Assembly: GCA_002687935.1 (NCBI GenBank)
Contig: NZBN01000004.1
Span: forward strand, 1-50,654
DNA from: Methanobacteriota archaeon
GTDB lineage: Archaea > Undinarchaeota > Undinarchaeia > Undinarchaeales > Undinarchaeaceae
Direction: 5' to 3'
Length of the DNA stretch: 50,654 nt
A program made the translations under genes and the position numbers. The notes below the pieces were generated by a model, which searched no databases, was not told where the DNA came from, and worked only from the letters and a program-made list of their open reading frames with translations. Of this stretch, positions 1 to 7,428 are shown in pieces. Numbering within the stretch: position 1 is the first letter of the stretch; each line of letters opens with the position of its first letter.

Positions 1-1
1 C

Positions 2-52
2 GCGGCGGAATATGGCATGGACGTATTGGTAGAAGTCCATGATCGCGCATAG
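2..52 (+). pseudogene. trpC: Fragment of indole-3-glycerol phosphate synthase (TrpC)
   Basis: The first frame reads a short peptide ending in YGMDVLVEVHD, which I recognise as the conserved strand and loop of TrpC, the enzyme that closes the indole ring in tryptophan synthesis. The frame enters from the window edge and stops at an amber codon two residues later, well before the remaining TrpC strands. No other trp gene is nearby. It is either a decayed gene end or one arm of a chimeric join at a contig end. Only 16 residues are visible, so the family call is moderate. Confidence 0.45.
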
Positions 53-175
53 CAAAAGCTTGAACAAGGACATGAATTTGAAGAATATGCTCATAAATTA
101 TTTCCTGATGCTGTTAATCTTGCAGAATTAGAATTCAATAGAAATTTAGAAAAGACAAAAGAGTTAATATTCTAA
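53..175 (+). pseudogene. Fragment of a Cas4/DUF2779-like PD-(D/E)XK nuclease protein
   Basis: Directly after the amber codon, and in the same frame as the TrpC piece, comes a 40-residue open stretch containing LEQGHEFEEYAHKLFPDAV. From memory this resembles the N-terminal segment of DUF2779/Cas4-like nucleases (consensus like GHEV-ELA-LFP-GV). It ends at TAA with none of the catalytic part present and has no start codon of its own. Its joining to a TrpC piece suggests a remnant or a misassembly rather than a working gene. Confidence 0.3.
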
Positions 176-182
176 ACGAGTA

Positions 183-533
183 TTGAAAGAAAGCATAACA
201 CAATTTATTGGAACTGATAGAGTTTGTAAAGGATGTGTCACAGTATTTGAACCGGCATCGTGGAACCAATTATATTGTAATAAAATGTGTCGTTTGAATA
301 ATTATTGCCCGCCAACCATAAAATGTAAGGTTTGTGGAAATAAACGAGAGAAATATGGACGCGGGATGTGTAGAAGTTGTTGGAAAAGGAGTTACCTCTT
401 AAAGAAAAATCCAATAAAACAGAAAAAATGTAAAAAATGTAGTAAGACATTTGAAACACGTTTTTCATTTAAGATTTTTTGTTCAAATGAGTGTAAAATT
501 AGATACCATTCGGAAAACCAAAAATCTAAATAA
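183..533 (+). CDS. Small zinc-finger protein with three CxxC pairs, phage-like
   Basis: This is a 116-residue basic protein with a TTG start. It holds three putative zinc-binding modules: CKGC with YCNKMC, CKVC with CRSC, and CKKC with FCSNEC. The first and third resemble the FCS/MYM-like fingers (C-x2-C, about 15 residues, YC-x3-C) seen in phage, HNH-associated and mobile-element proteins; the middle one is a different CxxC ribbon. No catalytic domain is visible, so it could bind nucleic acid. It is more AT-rich than its neighbours, and its stop codon falls in the direct repeat that copies the end of tRNA-Ser. That fits acquired DNA. Function is unknown. Confidence 0.6.
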   Translation: MKESITQFIGTDRVCKGCVTVFEPASWNQLYCNKMCRLNNYCPPTIKCKVCGNKREKYGRGMCRSCWKRSYLLKKNPIKQKKCKKCSKTFETRFSFKIFCSNECKIRYHSENQKSK

Positions 534-606
534 TCCAAGCGCCGAGGATCAGATTCACTTCGTGAATAACCCCTCGTCGCGGGTTAAATAATCCAAGCGC
601 CGAGGA
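527..606. repeat. 22-bp direct repeat carrying the 3' end of tRNA-Ser (period 58)
   Basis: Identical 22-bp copies lie at 527-548 and 585-606. Each contains eight bases of the tRNA-Ser 3' acceptor end (GCCGAGGA on the plus strand) and the adjacent trailer motif CCAAGC. The inner copy is the real tRNA end; the outer one is a partial duplicate. Duplicated tRNA 3' ends are typical of integrase attachment sites, but 58 bp is too short to hold an element, so slippage or tandem duplication is equally possible. Confidence 0.7.
553..586 (-). terminator. Paired hairpins downstream of tRNA-Ser
   Basis: Two perfect inverted repeats follow the tRNA-Ser trailer: TAACCC/GGGTTA around an 8-base loop (567-586) and ATTCAC/GTGAAT around TTC (553-567). 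The first resembles the hairpin after tRNA-Glu at 27776-27793, where a run of six T follows. I infer a 3'-end forming or terminating structure; the U-tract here is weak. Confidence 0.4.
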
Positions 607-681
607 GGGGATTTGAACCCCCAAATCCCGAAGGAAACTGAGTTAGCAACCCAGCGCAATACCAGATTATGCGACCTCGGC
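598..681 (-). tRNA. tRNA-Ser (anticodon GCU)
   Basis: The minus strand folds as a class II tRNA. The acceptor is GCCGAGG/CCTCGGC with discriminator G. The D-arm contains CTGGTA. The anticodon stem CTGGG/CTCAG surrounds loop TTGCTAA, giving anticodon GCT. There is a long variable arm with a TTC loop, and a T-arm GGGGG-TTCAAAT-CCCCT. CCA is not encoded; the discriminator is followed by CTTGG. It sits downstream of rpsJ in the same direction. Partial copies of its 5' end lie upstream and of its 3' end downstream. Confidence 0.95.
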
Positions 682-819
682 TTTGTGTTGACTTCTTCTG
701 AGCCAAGGGTTATGCAGTATCTAATTGCATTGTCTGCATCTGACCTCGGCTTTGTGTTGACTTCTTCTGAGCCGAGGGTTACATAGTAACCAAGTTCAAG
801 GTCTATGTCTGACCTCGGC
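673..819 (-). repeat. Two tandem 69-bp leader repeats with tRNA-like hairpins upstream of tRNA-Ser
   Basis: The first nine bases of tRNA-Ser recur at exactly 69-bp spacing (673-681, 742-750, 811-819). Each intervening unit begins with the tRNA acceptor 5' strand GCCGAGG, continues TCAG, and then forms a six-pair stem with a 16-base loop. It closes with AA and the complementary CCTTGGC or CCTCGGC, so each 49-nt unit (702-750 and 771-819) folds back like an acceptor stem. The inner stem is ATGCAG/CTGCAT in one unit and ACATAG/CTATGT in the other: three base pairs changed, all with pairing kept. A 20-nt linker is nearly identical in both. The rest of the gap, 820-885, shows only a TATA-like CTATAAG just upstream. 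Confidence 0.75.
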
Positions 820-885
820 GAACTTATAGCTCTAATCTCTTTCTAAGTTCTAGAAAAAACTAATAGAAAAGCTAGGATATAAAAC

Positions 886-1197
886 TTAAGTTTTGACCTG
901 AATTTCAATATTAACAGCGTCAGGAATTGGTATTCGCATAATTTGCCTCATGACTCTCTCATTCGGCTCGACGTCCATCAGACGCTTGTGAATCCTCATC
1001 TCCCAGCGGTCAAAAGTCGCTGTTCCCTCTCCATCCGTCGACTTGCGAGTGGTGACCTTGAGCTTCTTTGTAGGAAGTGAAATAGGTCCTGAGAACTTTA
1101 CCTTGCTGTCAGAGGCAATGCTCTTTATATTCTCACAAATATCATTAAGAAGGCCTATTTCTCTACCTGTTAGTCTTATTCTTGCTTTTGTCGTCAT
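886..1197 (-). CDS. rpsJ: 30S ribosomal protein uS10
   Basis: This 103-residue protein is full length for archaeal S10 and contains the family core (ARIRLTGRE near the N-terminus, [11 protein letters not shown] around residue 70, [14 protein letters not shown] at the end). It is part of the 30S head and, in other organisms, also a partner of transcription factors. It is the last protein gene of the rpo-S12-S7-EF2-EF1A-S10 block. No Shine-Dalgarno precedes the ATG, which instead directly abuts the T-tract of a strong hairpin. Confidence 0.97.
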   Translation of the reverse strand: MTTKARIRLTGREIGLLNDICENIKSIASDSKVKFSGPISLPTKKLKVTTRKSTDGEGTATFDRWEMRIHKRLMDVEPNERVMRQIMRIPIPDAVNIEIQVKT

Positions 1198-1208
1198 AAA
1201 AAGAAAGA

Positions 1209-1244
1209 GTGAGGAGGAAAAGAATTACTCCTTTTCCTCTTCAC
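1209..1244 (-). terminator. Hairpin plus T-tract between tuf and rpsJ
   Basis: On the minus strand a stem of about 13 pairs (GTGAaGAGGAAAAG with CTTTTCCTCcTCAC, 8-base loop) is followed by TCTTTCTTTTT and then the rpsJ ATG. It has the shape of an intrinsic terminator, yet it lies between two genes of one operon with the downstream start codon touching the T-run. It may partly terminate transcription after the highly expressed tuf gene, protect the tuf mRNA 3' end, or regulate rpsJ. Confidence 0.6.
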
Positions 1245-1259
1245 GATATTTTTATTGGC

Positions 1260-2540
1260 TTAGTCCGACTTCTTAGGTGTTACCTTAGTAACTACACCAG
1301 CACCGACTGTTGCTCCCATATCCCTGATAGCGAATCTACCAAGAGGTGGGAAATCAGCGGCTGTCTCCAGAACAAAAGGCTTAGTTGGTCTAAACCTGAT
1401 GACTGCAGAGTCGCCAGACTTGAGCATTTCCTTGTTTTCAGTTACTTCCTGCCCTGTCTTCGGATCCATCTTCTTGACAATCTCTTCGATTGTGCAAGCT
1501 ACCTGCGCTGTGTGGCAGTGGATTACCGGTGTGTATCCTGCGGTTATTGCGCTTGGGTGCTGTAGAATAACAACCTGTGCCTCGAAAGTCTCTGCGACCT
1601 GAGGTGGATTGCTTACTTCTCCAGCTACGTCTCCGCGCTTTACCGAGCCTTTGTCAAGGCCGCGAACGTTTATTCCGACATTGTCCCCAGGCTCAGCCTG
1701 TGGAAGCTGTTCGTGGTGCATCTCAACAGTCTTAACTTCTCCAGTTGCCCCGCTTGGTTGGAATAGCAGCTTCATGCCTGGCTTGAGAAGTCCTGTCTCA
1801 ACACGGCCAACAGGAACAACACCAACACCAGTAATGCTGTATGCATCCTGGATTGGCATCCTGAGTGGCTTGTCTGTTGCCTTTTCAGGCGGAACTAGCT
1901 CGTCGAAACGCTTGATGAGTGAAGGTCCTTTGTACCATCCCATATTCTCTCCAGCATCTGCTGTCATGTTCTCTCCTGTTACGAAAGCTGCTGTTGGGAT
2001 GAAAGTTACTTCATCTGTCTTTACGCCGACCGGCTTTAGAAGGTCTTCAACAGTCTTCTTGACTTCATTGAATCGCTCTTCCTTCCAGTCTACTTCGTCC
2101 ATCTTGTTGATGGTTACGATTAGCTGGTTAACGCCGAGTGTTTTAAGAAGCCATGCGTGCTCCTTAGTCTGTGGCTGAATTCCCTCTTTGGCCGAGACGA
2201 CCAAAACAGCTGCATCAGCTTGGGAAGCGCCTGTGATCATGTTCTTGACGAAATCCCTGTGACCGGGTGCGTCAATGATCGTAAAGTCGTACTTCTGAGT
2301 CTTGAACTTCTTATGAGCTACATCAATGGTCAGACCTCTTTCTCTCTCTTCCTTTAGCCTGTCCATGACGAAAGCCAATCCGAATGTCTCCTTACCCAGA
2401 GTCTTCGCTTCCTCCTGGATCTTCTTCATTTCCTGCTCAGGGATGTTTCCTGTATCAAACAGTACTCTTCCGACTGAGGTGGACTTTCCGTGGTCCACGT
2501 GGCCAACGAAGACCAGATTCATGTGTGCTTTGTCTGCCAT
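1260..2540 (-). CDS. tuf: Translation elongation factor EF-1 alpha (aEF1A)
   Basis: This 426-residue GTPase delivers aminoacyl-tRNA to the ribosome. The G motifs are clear: GHVDHGKST at about residues 13-21, DAPGH in switch II, and NKMD for guanine recognition. Domains 2 and 3 follow, ending in the conserved [17 protein letters not shown]. Length and order are normal for archaea. The ATG is preceded by a good Shine-Dalgarno (AAGGAG, 8-nt spacer), one of few in this block. An own promoter and a 5'-UTR hairpin precede it, so it is transcribed both on its own and as part of the operon. Confidence 0.98.
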   Translation of the reverse strand: MADKAHMNLVFVGHVDHGKSTSVGRVLFDTGNIPEQEMKKIQEEAKTLGKETFGLAFVMDRLKEERERGLTIDVAHKKFKTQKYDFTIIDAPGHRDFVKNMITGASQADAAVLVVSAKEGIQPQTKEHAWLLKTLGVNQLIVTINKMDEVDWKEERFNEVKKTVEDLLKPVGVKTDEVTFIPTAAFVTGENMTADAGENMGWYKGPSLIKRFDELVPPEKATDKPLRMPIQDAYSITGVGVVPVGRVETGLLKPGMKLLFQPSGATGEVKTVEMHHEQLPQAEPGDNVGINVRGLDKGSVKRGDVAGEVSNPPQVAETFEAQVVILQHPSAITAGYTPVIHCHTAQVACTIEEIVKKMDPKTGQEVTENKEMLKSGDSAVIRFRPTKPFVLETAADFPPLGRFAIRDMGATVGAGVVTKVTPKKSD

Positions 2541-2559
2541 GTTTTTTTCTCCTTGCGAA

Positions 2560-2615
2560 CGATATGGTCATGCCATAATCGCGAGCATTATGATGTTATT
2601 ACACCTATATATAGG
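2560..2615 (-). promoter_or_regulatory. TATA promoter and 5'-UTR hairpin of tuf
   Basis: A palindromic TATA element CCTATATATAGG lies at 2604-2615, giving an expected start near 2580 and a leader of about 40 nt. The leader contains an inverted repeat (2560-2581: CGATTATGG/CCATATCG, one bulge, loop CATGA) just upstream of the Shine-Dalgarno. This is the clearest internal promoter of the operon. A regulatory role for the hairpin is inference. Confidence 0.6.
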
Positions 2616-2635
2616 TTTATATGTGATTTTCGCCA

Positions 2636-4840
2636 TCAACCGAGCAAGTCGCTCGGAGTCTGTGGATTCTCGCTAAGACCCTTCCTCTGCCTGATTTCAG
2701 AAACGGTTTTTGCCTGCAATTCCTTTGGAATCTTCTCGAAACCAGAAACTTCCGTGCTCCAGAGGACTCTTCCCTCAGTAGCGCTTCTTATTGCGCCTGC
2801 AAATCCAAACATTTCTGCTACAGGGGACTTTGCGACTATTTCCATTTGGTCTCCTTCCTGTTTAATATCAAGTATCTGACCTCGCCTGCTCTGCATTTCC
2901 TTGTTTACAGAACCCATATGAGTTTCAGGAACACGGACGAATACCTTCTGTATAGGCTCTGTTAGGCTTATTCCAGCTGTCAGCATAGCTGCCTTTATTG
3001 CATTCCTTACTGCAGGGATTACCTGTGCAGGTCCCCTGTGAATAGCATCTTCGTGAAGTTTGACATCGTGAAGAACAACTTTTAGTCCAGCACATCGTTC
3101 ATTTGAAAGCGGACCCTTCTTTACAACATCGTCAAATCCATCCATACAGAGTTCCATTACTTCTCCAAGGTGGACTTCTCCCTTGACAACGCTCATGAAG
3201 ATATTATTTCCGTGGATGCTTGAAACTCCCTTTGCAAGCTTGCTGTCCATTCCAAGCTCTGTGAATTTCTTTACAATCTCTTTCTGTGTCTTCTTCTTTA
3301 TTCGGCCCTGGGGAAGCTCTCCCTTAAGAATTGCCTCTGAGATTTCCTCTTCCAGTGGGTGAACACTGATGTAGAATTTGTTGTGCTTGTTCGGGCTCTT
3401 TCCTTCGAGTTGAGGACTCATTGACTCAGTAGTTTCTCTGTAAACTACAATTGGGTCAGATGAGTTGATTGGAATTTTATGGTCATTCTCTATTCTGTAT
3501 TTCCAGATTTCAAGGTGAAGCTCTCCTGTACCAGACATCTTGCACTCTCCGGTTTCTTCGTCGACTTCAATCTGGATTGCAGGGTCTTGTTTTGCGATTC
3601 TGTAAAGAACTTCAACAAGTTTTGGCAGGTCCTTTGTACTTTTTGCCTCTATAGCTTCTGTAACGACCGGCTCAGTCTCCTGAATTCTTTCGAAGGGGTC
3701 AATCAGCTGAGAGGGAATGCATCCGGTTTCTCCTGAGCGGGCTGTCTTCAGACCGCTTACAGCGACAATGTTTCCGACAGGGACTTCCTCAATCTGGACT
3801 CTGTCATTTGTCATGTAGAGAGCCAATTGCTGGATTCTGAAATCCTGATTTGCGTTTATTAAATGAATATCACTTCCTGCTTTGAGAGTTCCTGAGTAAA
3901 GTCTTCCGAGAGCAACGTCTCCTGCGTGGGGGTCAGAATGAATCTTGGTTATCATAAAAGCAACTGGACCATCTTTATCGCAGGCCTTTAGTTTTTCTCG
4001 GACCTCATCATCTTCTCCAGGCCAGATTGCAGGAATTCTGTATTTCTGAGAGTCTACAGGACTTGGGTGGTGCTTGACAACAAGGTCAAGGGCTATTTTT
4101 GAAAGTGGTGCCTTGTCTGCGAGTTCCTTCCACTTGTCGTCTCCTTCACTGTATGCGTTGATTATATCACCGAATGATATGTTGAGCTCCTTCATGTGAG
4201 GAACTGAAAGTGCCCATCGATGGAAACCTGAACCGAACATAACGGAGCCGTCTTCAACTCTGACCTTCCAGTCATGCTCGAAATCATCAGGAAGATTCTT
4301 TGCAATTAGCTGGTTTACCTTTGCGATTATTTTTACAAAGCGCTCCTGCATCTGCTCCGGTGTCAGTTTAAGTTCTCTTATAAGTCTGTCAACTTTGTTT
4401 ATGAAAAGAAGTGGCTTTACTCTTTCTCTGAGAGCCTGTCGTAAAACTGTTTCTGTCTGAGGCATGCAGCCTTCAACAGCATCGACGAGAACTAGTCCGC
4501 CGTCAACAGCACGCATTGCTCTGATGACGTCGCCACCGAAGTCAACGTGACCGGGAGTGTCGATAAGATTTATAAGATAATCTTCTCCTTCAGAATTGTG
4601 GACCAGAGTAACATTTGCCGCATTAATCGTGATTCCACGAGCCTGTTCCTGCTCGTCGAAGTCGAGTGCTCTCTGCTGTCCTGCAAGTTCTTCAGAAATA
4701 AGTCCAGAGTCTGCAAGAAGGCTGTCAGAAAGTGTTGTCTTTCCGTGGTCTATGTGGGCTATAATTCCCATGTTCCTGATTTTATCAGGAGTCTTCATCA
4801 ATTCCTTTATCTGTTCAATTAAATCTTCTCTTCGTCCCAT
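2636..4840 (-). CDS. fusA: Translation elongation factor EF-2 (aEF2)
   Basis: This 734-residue translocase is full length. The P-loop is AHIDHGKTT (residues ~27-35), switch II contains DTPGHVDFGGDV, and the guanine motif is NKVD. Domain IV carries the diphthamide loop with DAIHRGPAQVIPA, so the histidine that is converted to diphthamide is present. It begins five bases after rpsG and has no obvious Shine-Dalgarno. It moves peptidyl-tRNA from A to P site using GTP. Confidence 0.98.
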   Translation of the reverse strand: MGRREDLIEQIKELMKTPDKIRNMGIIAHIDHGKTTLSDSLLADSGLISEELAGQQRALDFDEQEQARGITINAANVTLVHNSEGEDYLINLIDTPGHVDFGGDVIRAMRAVDGGLVLVDAVEGCMPQTETVLRQALRERVKPLLFINKVDRLIRELKLTPEQMQERFVKIIAKVNQLIAKNLPDDFEHDWKVRVEDGSVMFGSGFHRWALSVPHMKELNISFGDIINAYSEGDDKWKELADKAPLSKIALDLVVKHHPSPVDSQKYRIPAIWPGEDDEVREKLKACDKDGPVAFMITKIHSDPHAGDVALGRLYSGTLKAGSDIHLINANQDFRIQQLALYMTNDRVQIEEVPVGNIVAVSGLKTARSGETGCIPSQLIDPFERIQETEPVVTEAIEAKSTKDLPKLVEVLYRIAKQDPAIQIEVDEETGECKMSGTGELHLEIWKYRIENDHKIPINSSDPIVVYRETTESMSPQLEGKSPNKHNKFYISVHPLEEEISEAILKGELPQGRIKKKTQKEIVKKFTELGMDSKLAKGVSSIHGNNIFMSVVKGEVHLGEVMELCMDGFDDVVKKGPLSNERCAGLKVVLHDVKLHEDAIHRGPAQVIPAVRNAIKAAMLTAGISLTEPIQKVFVRVPETHMGSVNKEMQSRRGQILDIKQEGDQMEIVAKSPVAEMFGFAGAIRSATEGRVLWSTEVSGFEKIPKELQAKTVSEIRQRKGLSENPQTPSDLLG

Positions 4841-4845
4841 TTTAA

Positions 4846-5448
4846 TTAACGTGCGCTTGCTGCAACCCTCTCAAGTTCATCTCTTTTGCTGACAGCATAG
4901 CACTTCTGGTCACCATTGCCTGCTGCAATAATTTCAGCCGCAAGAGAAGTTTCCACACTCTGCCTAGATTTGAAGGCTCTTGAGCTTGCTCCATGGCTGA
5001 TGAATCTGAGTGCAAGGTCAACTCTCCTGATTGGAGAAACATTAACAGGTCTGTGAGCGATTATTCCACCCTGCCTAATTCTTGTTGTTTCCTCAATTGG
5101 GGCACTGTATTCTACCGCGCGAACGAGGACCTGAAGAGGATTTTCTGATGTCTTTTTTTCTATGATTTCAAGAGCTTTTCTGACTGATGTAAGAGCCTTC
5201 TGCTTCTTTCCTGAGTCACGACCGCTGATTTTCTTGTGAGTTCTGTTATCCTTCAAGTGCCCTGTGACCATCATCTTGTTTGCCAGCCTCTCGACCATTG
5301 AATAGTGAAGGTTACCGAATTTTACCTTTGCATATTTTCCGTAAGAATGTGGGACTATGTTTCCGCCGGTGTTAAGATATGCTTTAAGACCAATGTCTCG
5401 TACCAGAAGACTTGAGGTTTCCCATTTGCCAAAAACTTTGAAATCCAT
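4846..5448 (-). CDS. rpsG: 30S ribosomal protein uS7
   Basis: This 200-residue protein has typical archaeal S7 length. Recognisable blocks include GRDSGKKQKALTSVRKALEI and the 16S-binding RVDLALRFISHGA segment with a C-terminal KRDELERVA. It nucleates assembly of the 30S head. The start overlaps the rpsL stop by one base, and fusA follows after five bases, so translation is probably coupled. Confidence 0.97.
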   Translation of the reverse strand: MDFKVFGKWETSSLLVRDIGLKAYLNTGGNIVPHSYGKYAKVKFGNLHYSMVERLANKMMVTGHLKDNRTHKKISGRDSGKKQKALTSVRKALEIIEKKTSENPLQVLVRAVEYSAPIEETTRIRQGGIIAHRPVNVSPIRRVDLALRFISHGASSRAFKSRQSVETSLAAEIIAAGNGDQKCYAVSKRDELERVAASAR

Positions 5449-5885
5449 TACTTGAGTGACCTCTCTTTCTTACCTCTGATGAGTTCCGGAAGGGAAACTC
5501 CATTGACTTTAATAACTTTGAATCTGACACCAGGGATGTCCCCTTTTGACTTACCCATTGGTCCACTGATTCCGACAATATCGACTTCGTCGTGCTCATT
5601 TATGAAGCTGATAGCATTATTTCCGGGCATGAAGGCAGTAACCATTTTATTATTCTTTGTAAGCTGAACTCTGACACACTTCCTGATAGCAGAGTTAGGC
5701 TGTTTTGCCTCAAGACCGACCTTTTCAAGAACGATTCCCTTAGCCTGAGGAGAGCCTGCAAGGGGTGAAGAACGGATATTTAGAGCAAGAGCTCGTCTTT
5801 TGTAGAGGCGGTCACTCCATCTAAAGCGCTGCCTTCTTTTCTTCAGCTTTCTTGCTGTAAACAGTCCGGTTGGTTTTCTTGCCAT
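5448..5885 (-). CDS. rpsL: 30S ribosomal protein uS12
   Basis: This 145-residue protein is the decoding-centre ribosomal protein. The hallmark loop [15 protein letters not shown] and the block [13 protein letters not shown] are present, together with the basic N-terminus of archaeal/eukaryotic S23-type proteins. It overlaps nusA by one base upstream and rpsG by one base downstream. Confidence 0.97.
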   Translation of the reverse strand: MARKPTGLFTARKLKKRRQRFRWSDRLYKRRALALNIRSSPLAGSPQAKGIVLEKVGLEAKQPNSAIRKCVRVQLTKNNKMVTAFMPGNNAISFINEHDEVDIVGISGPMGKSKGDIPGVRFKVIKVNGVSLPELIRGKKERSLK

Positions 5886-6292
5886 TAGTTTACCTTCACC
5901 TGCAAATTATAGTGTCTTTTTAGTAAGGAACCTAGTATTTTAACCTTTTTGCCACCTTTTCCAATTACTCTTCCCTTGTTGTAGTCGTCTGTGTTTATCA
6001 AGAGAGTGTCGTCTTTAAGCTCAATTGAATACTCCATTCCATTTCCGAGATAATTCCTGACGAAGTTTACAGGATCCTCTGGCATTTCTACGATGCGGAC
6101 ATTTTTTCCTACATCTCTTGTCAGACGCTTTGCATTTTCCCCGTTTTTTCCTATTGCAAGGCGGGCATCGCCTTCCTGTACGATGTAAATGAGCTCGTTT
6201 TCAGAATCAATACACTCAATAACACGGGCATTTGAAATTTTTTCAAGAGCGCTTACAAGTGCAAGGGTATCATTCGTTATAAGGAGCGTCAT
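5885..6292 (-). CDS. nusA: NusA-like transcription factor with two KH domains
   Basis: This 135-residue protein consists of two KH domains without the S1 or N-terminal domain of bacterial NusA, as usual in archaea. The GxxG loops are IGKNGENA (first KH, near residue 47) and IGKGGKKV (second, near residue 113). It likely binds nascent RNA or RNA polymerase. It overlaps rpoA'' by four bases. In the usual archaeal order a ribosomal protein L30e gene lies between rpoA'' and nusA; here it is absent. Confidence 0.93.
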   Translation of the reverse strand: MTLLITNDTLALVSALEKISNARVIECIDSENELIYIVQEGDARLAIGKNGENAKRLTRDVGKNVRIVEMPEDPVNFVRNYLGNGMEYSIELKDDTLLINTDDYNKGRVIGKGGKKVKILGSLLKRHYNLQVKVN

Positions 6293-7428
6293 TTCTTATC
6301 TACCTTTTTCATTATCAGCTCTGGAACACCGGTTCCAAGGTTTATTACCTGCCCGACAATTATATTCTCAACAACACCGTTTAGAGGGTCGTCTTCATTG
6401 TATGCTGCTGCCTTTAGAAGATGCTTTACAGTTTCTTCGAAGCTTGCTCTTGCGAGGACTGATGCCTTGTCTCCGGAAATTCCGTGCCTTCCGACAGCTT
6501 TAACCCGGCCATCAGCGCACATTGTGTCAGAGACAAGGGTTATGTGCCTGTTGTCAACAGATAGACCTGCATCGTCGAGTGTGAGAATTGTCTCTTCAAC
6601 AAGCATGTTTCTTGCGGCTTCGATTCCGAAGACCTTCTCTGTTTCAAGTATATCATTGCTCTTTGTTCTGGAAGCGTCGACACCAGGAACAATGAGAGTG
6701 TCTTTTAGATTTGTTCCACTTGTGTAAAGTACAAAGTCTCGGTCCTTCTTCTGTACGACGACATAGCTTATTCCGCCAATTCCTGAAAGATGAGTTTCTC
6801 GCAAATCTTCCTTTAACTTCTGTAAGAGTGATGCAATTTTTTTCTCTGTCTTTACTACTACCTTATTTCCGCCTTCAACTGAGACGCGATTTCCATAGAT
6901 TTCTACAAGCTGATTCTCAAGCTTCTTCGGAGTTATGTTTCGCTTCTTCAGCTCCTCTTTGTCCAGAGTTGCAGTAACTGAATATTTTGCGAAGTCAGTT
7001 GACATTTCAGTCATTATGTTCTTTATTCGGGTCTCCTTAAGACGGTGAGCCATTGATTCTGCCTTTTCAATTGTGTTATTAGACTTGTCAAGATAAATTT
7101 CCATCATTGGAGTCTTAGGAGTTCTTCGTGCATCGAAGATTTCAATAAGCCGGGGAAGACCACGAGTAACGTCCATCGCAGTTCCTGCGTAGTGCTTGGT
7201 TCTCATCATCATTTGAGTTCCAGGTTCACCGAGAGACTGGGCGGCTATAACACCGACTCCTTCTCCTGGCTCTACCTTTGCCTTATTATATGTTGAGTTA
7301 ACGAGACTTAGAAAGTCCTCAGACTGCTTCTTATTCTTTACATTGCCTGCAAATGCCTCTGCCTCTTTCTTTAGCTTTGGAGGCAGTTCAAGTTCATTCA
7401 CTTCTGATGTATTTGACTTTTCACTCAT
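6289..7428 (-). CDS. rpoA2: DNA-directed RNA polymerase subunit A''
   Basis: This 379-residue subunit is the C-terminal part of the largest polymerase subunit and carries the trigger-loop/bridge-helix region near [21 protein letters not shown]... (residues ~58-75). It continues to the jaw and the terminal clamp segment. It pairs with RpoA' encoded upstream, with a 4-base overlap. The split at this site is the archaeal norm. Confidence 0.97.
   Translation of the reverse strand: MSEKSNTSEVNELELPPKLKKEAEAFAGNVKNKKQSEDFLSLVNSTYNKAKVEPGEGVGVIAAQSLGEPGTQMMMRTKHYAGTAMDVTRGLPRLIEIFDARRTPKTPMMEIYLDKSNNTIEKAESMAHRLKETRIKNIMTEMSTDFAKYSVTATLDKEELKKRNITPKKLENQLVEIYGNRVSVEGGNKVVVKTEKKIASLLQKLKEDLRETHLSGIGGISYVVVQKKDRDFVLYTSGTNLKDTLIVPGVDASRTKSNDILETEKVFGIEAARNMLVEETILTLDDAGLSVDNRHITLVSDTMCADGRVKAVGRHGISGDKASVLARASFEETVKHLLKAAAYNEDDPLNGVVENIIVGQVINLGTGVPELIMKKVDKK

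Noticed and set aside
50-52. Amber codon between the TrpC and nuclease pieces read as pyrrolysine
   Set aside because: The two flanking peptides belong to unrelated families, so read-through would not restore a known protein; nothing else in the window suggests pyrrolysine use.
527-606. CRISPR or integrase att pair at tRNA-Ser
   Set aside because: There are only two copies 58 bp apart, no spacers and no integrase; too short to bound an element.
682-840. Open frame through the 69-bp repeats (peptide repeat LGSEEVNTKPRS)
   Set aside because: The period is a multiple of three, so the frame stays open by default, but there is no start codon and an upstream stop; paired base changes fit RNA structure better than coding.
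1043-2879. Plus-strand ORFs opposite rpsJ, tuf and fusA
   Set aside because: They are shadows of strongly conserved minus-strand genes, with no recognisable protein sequence.
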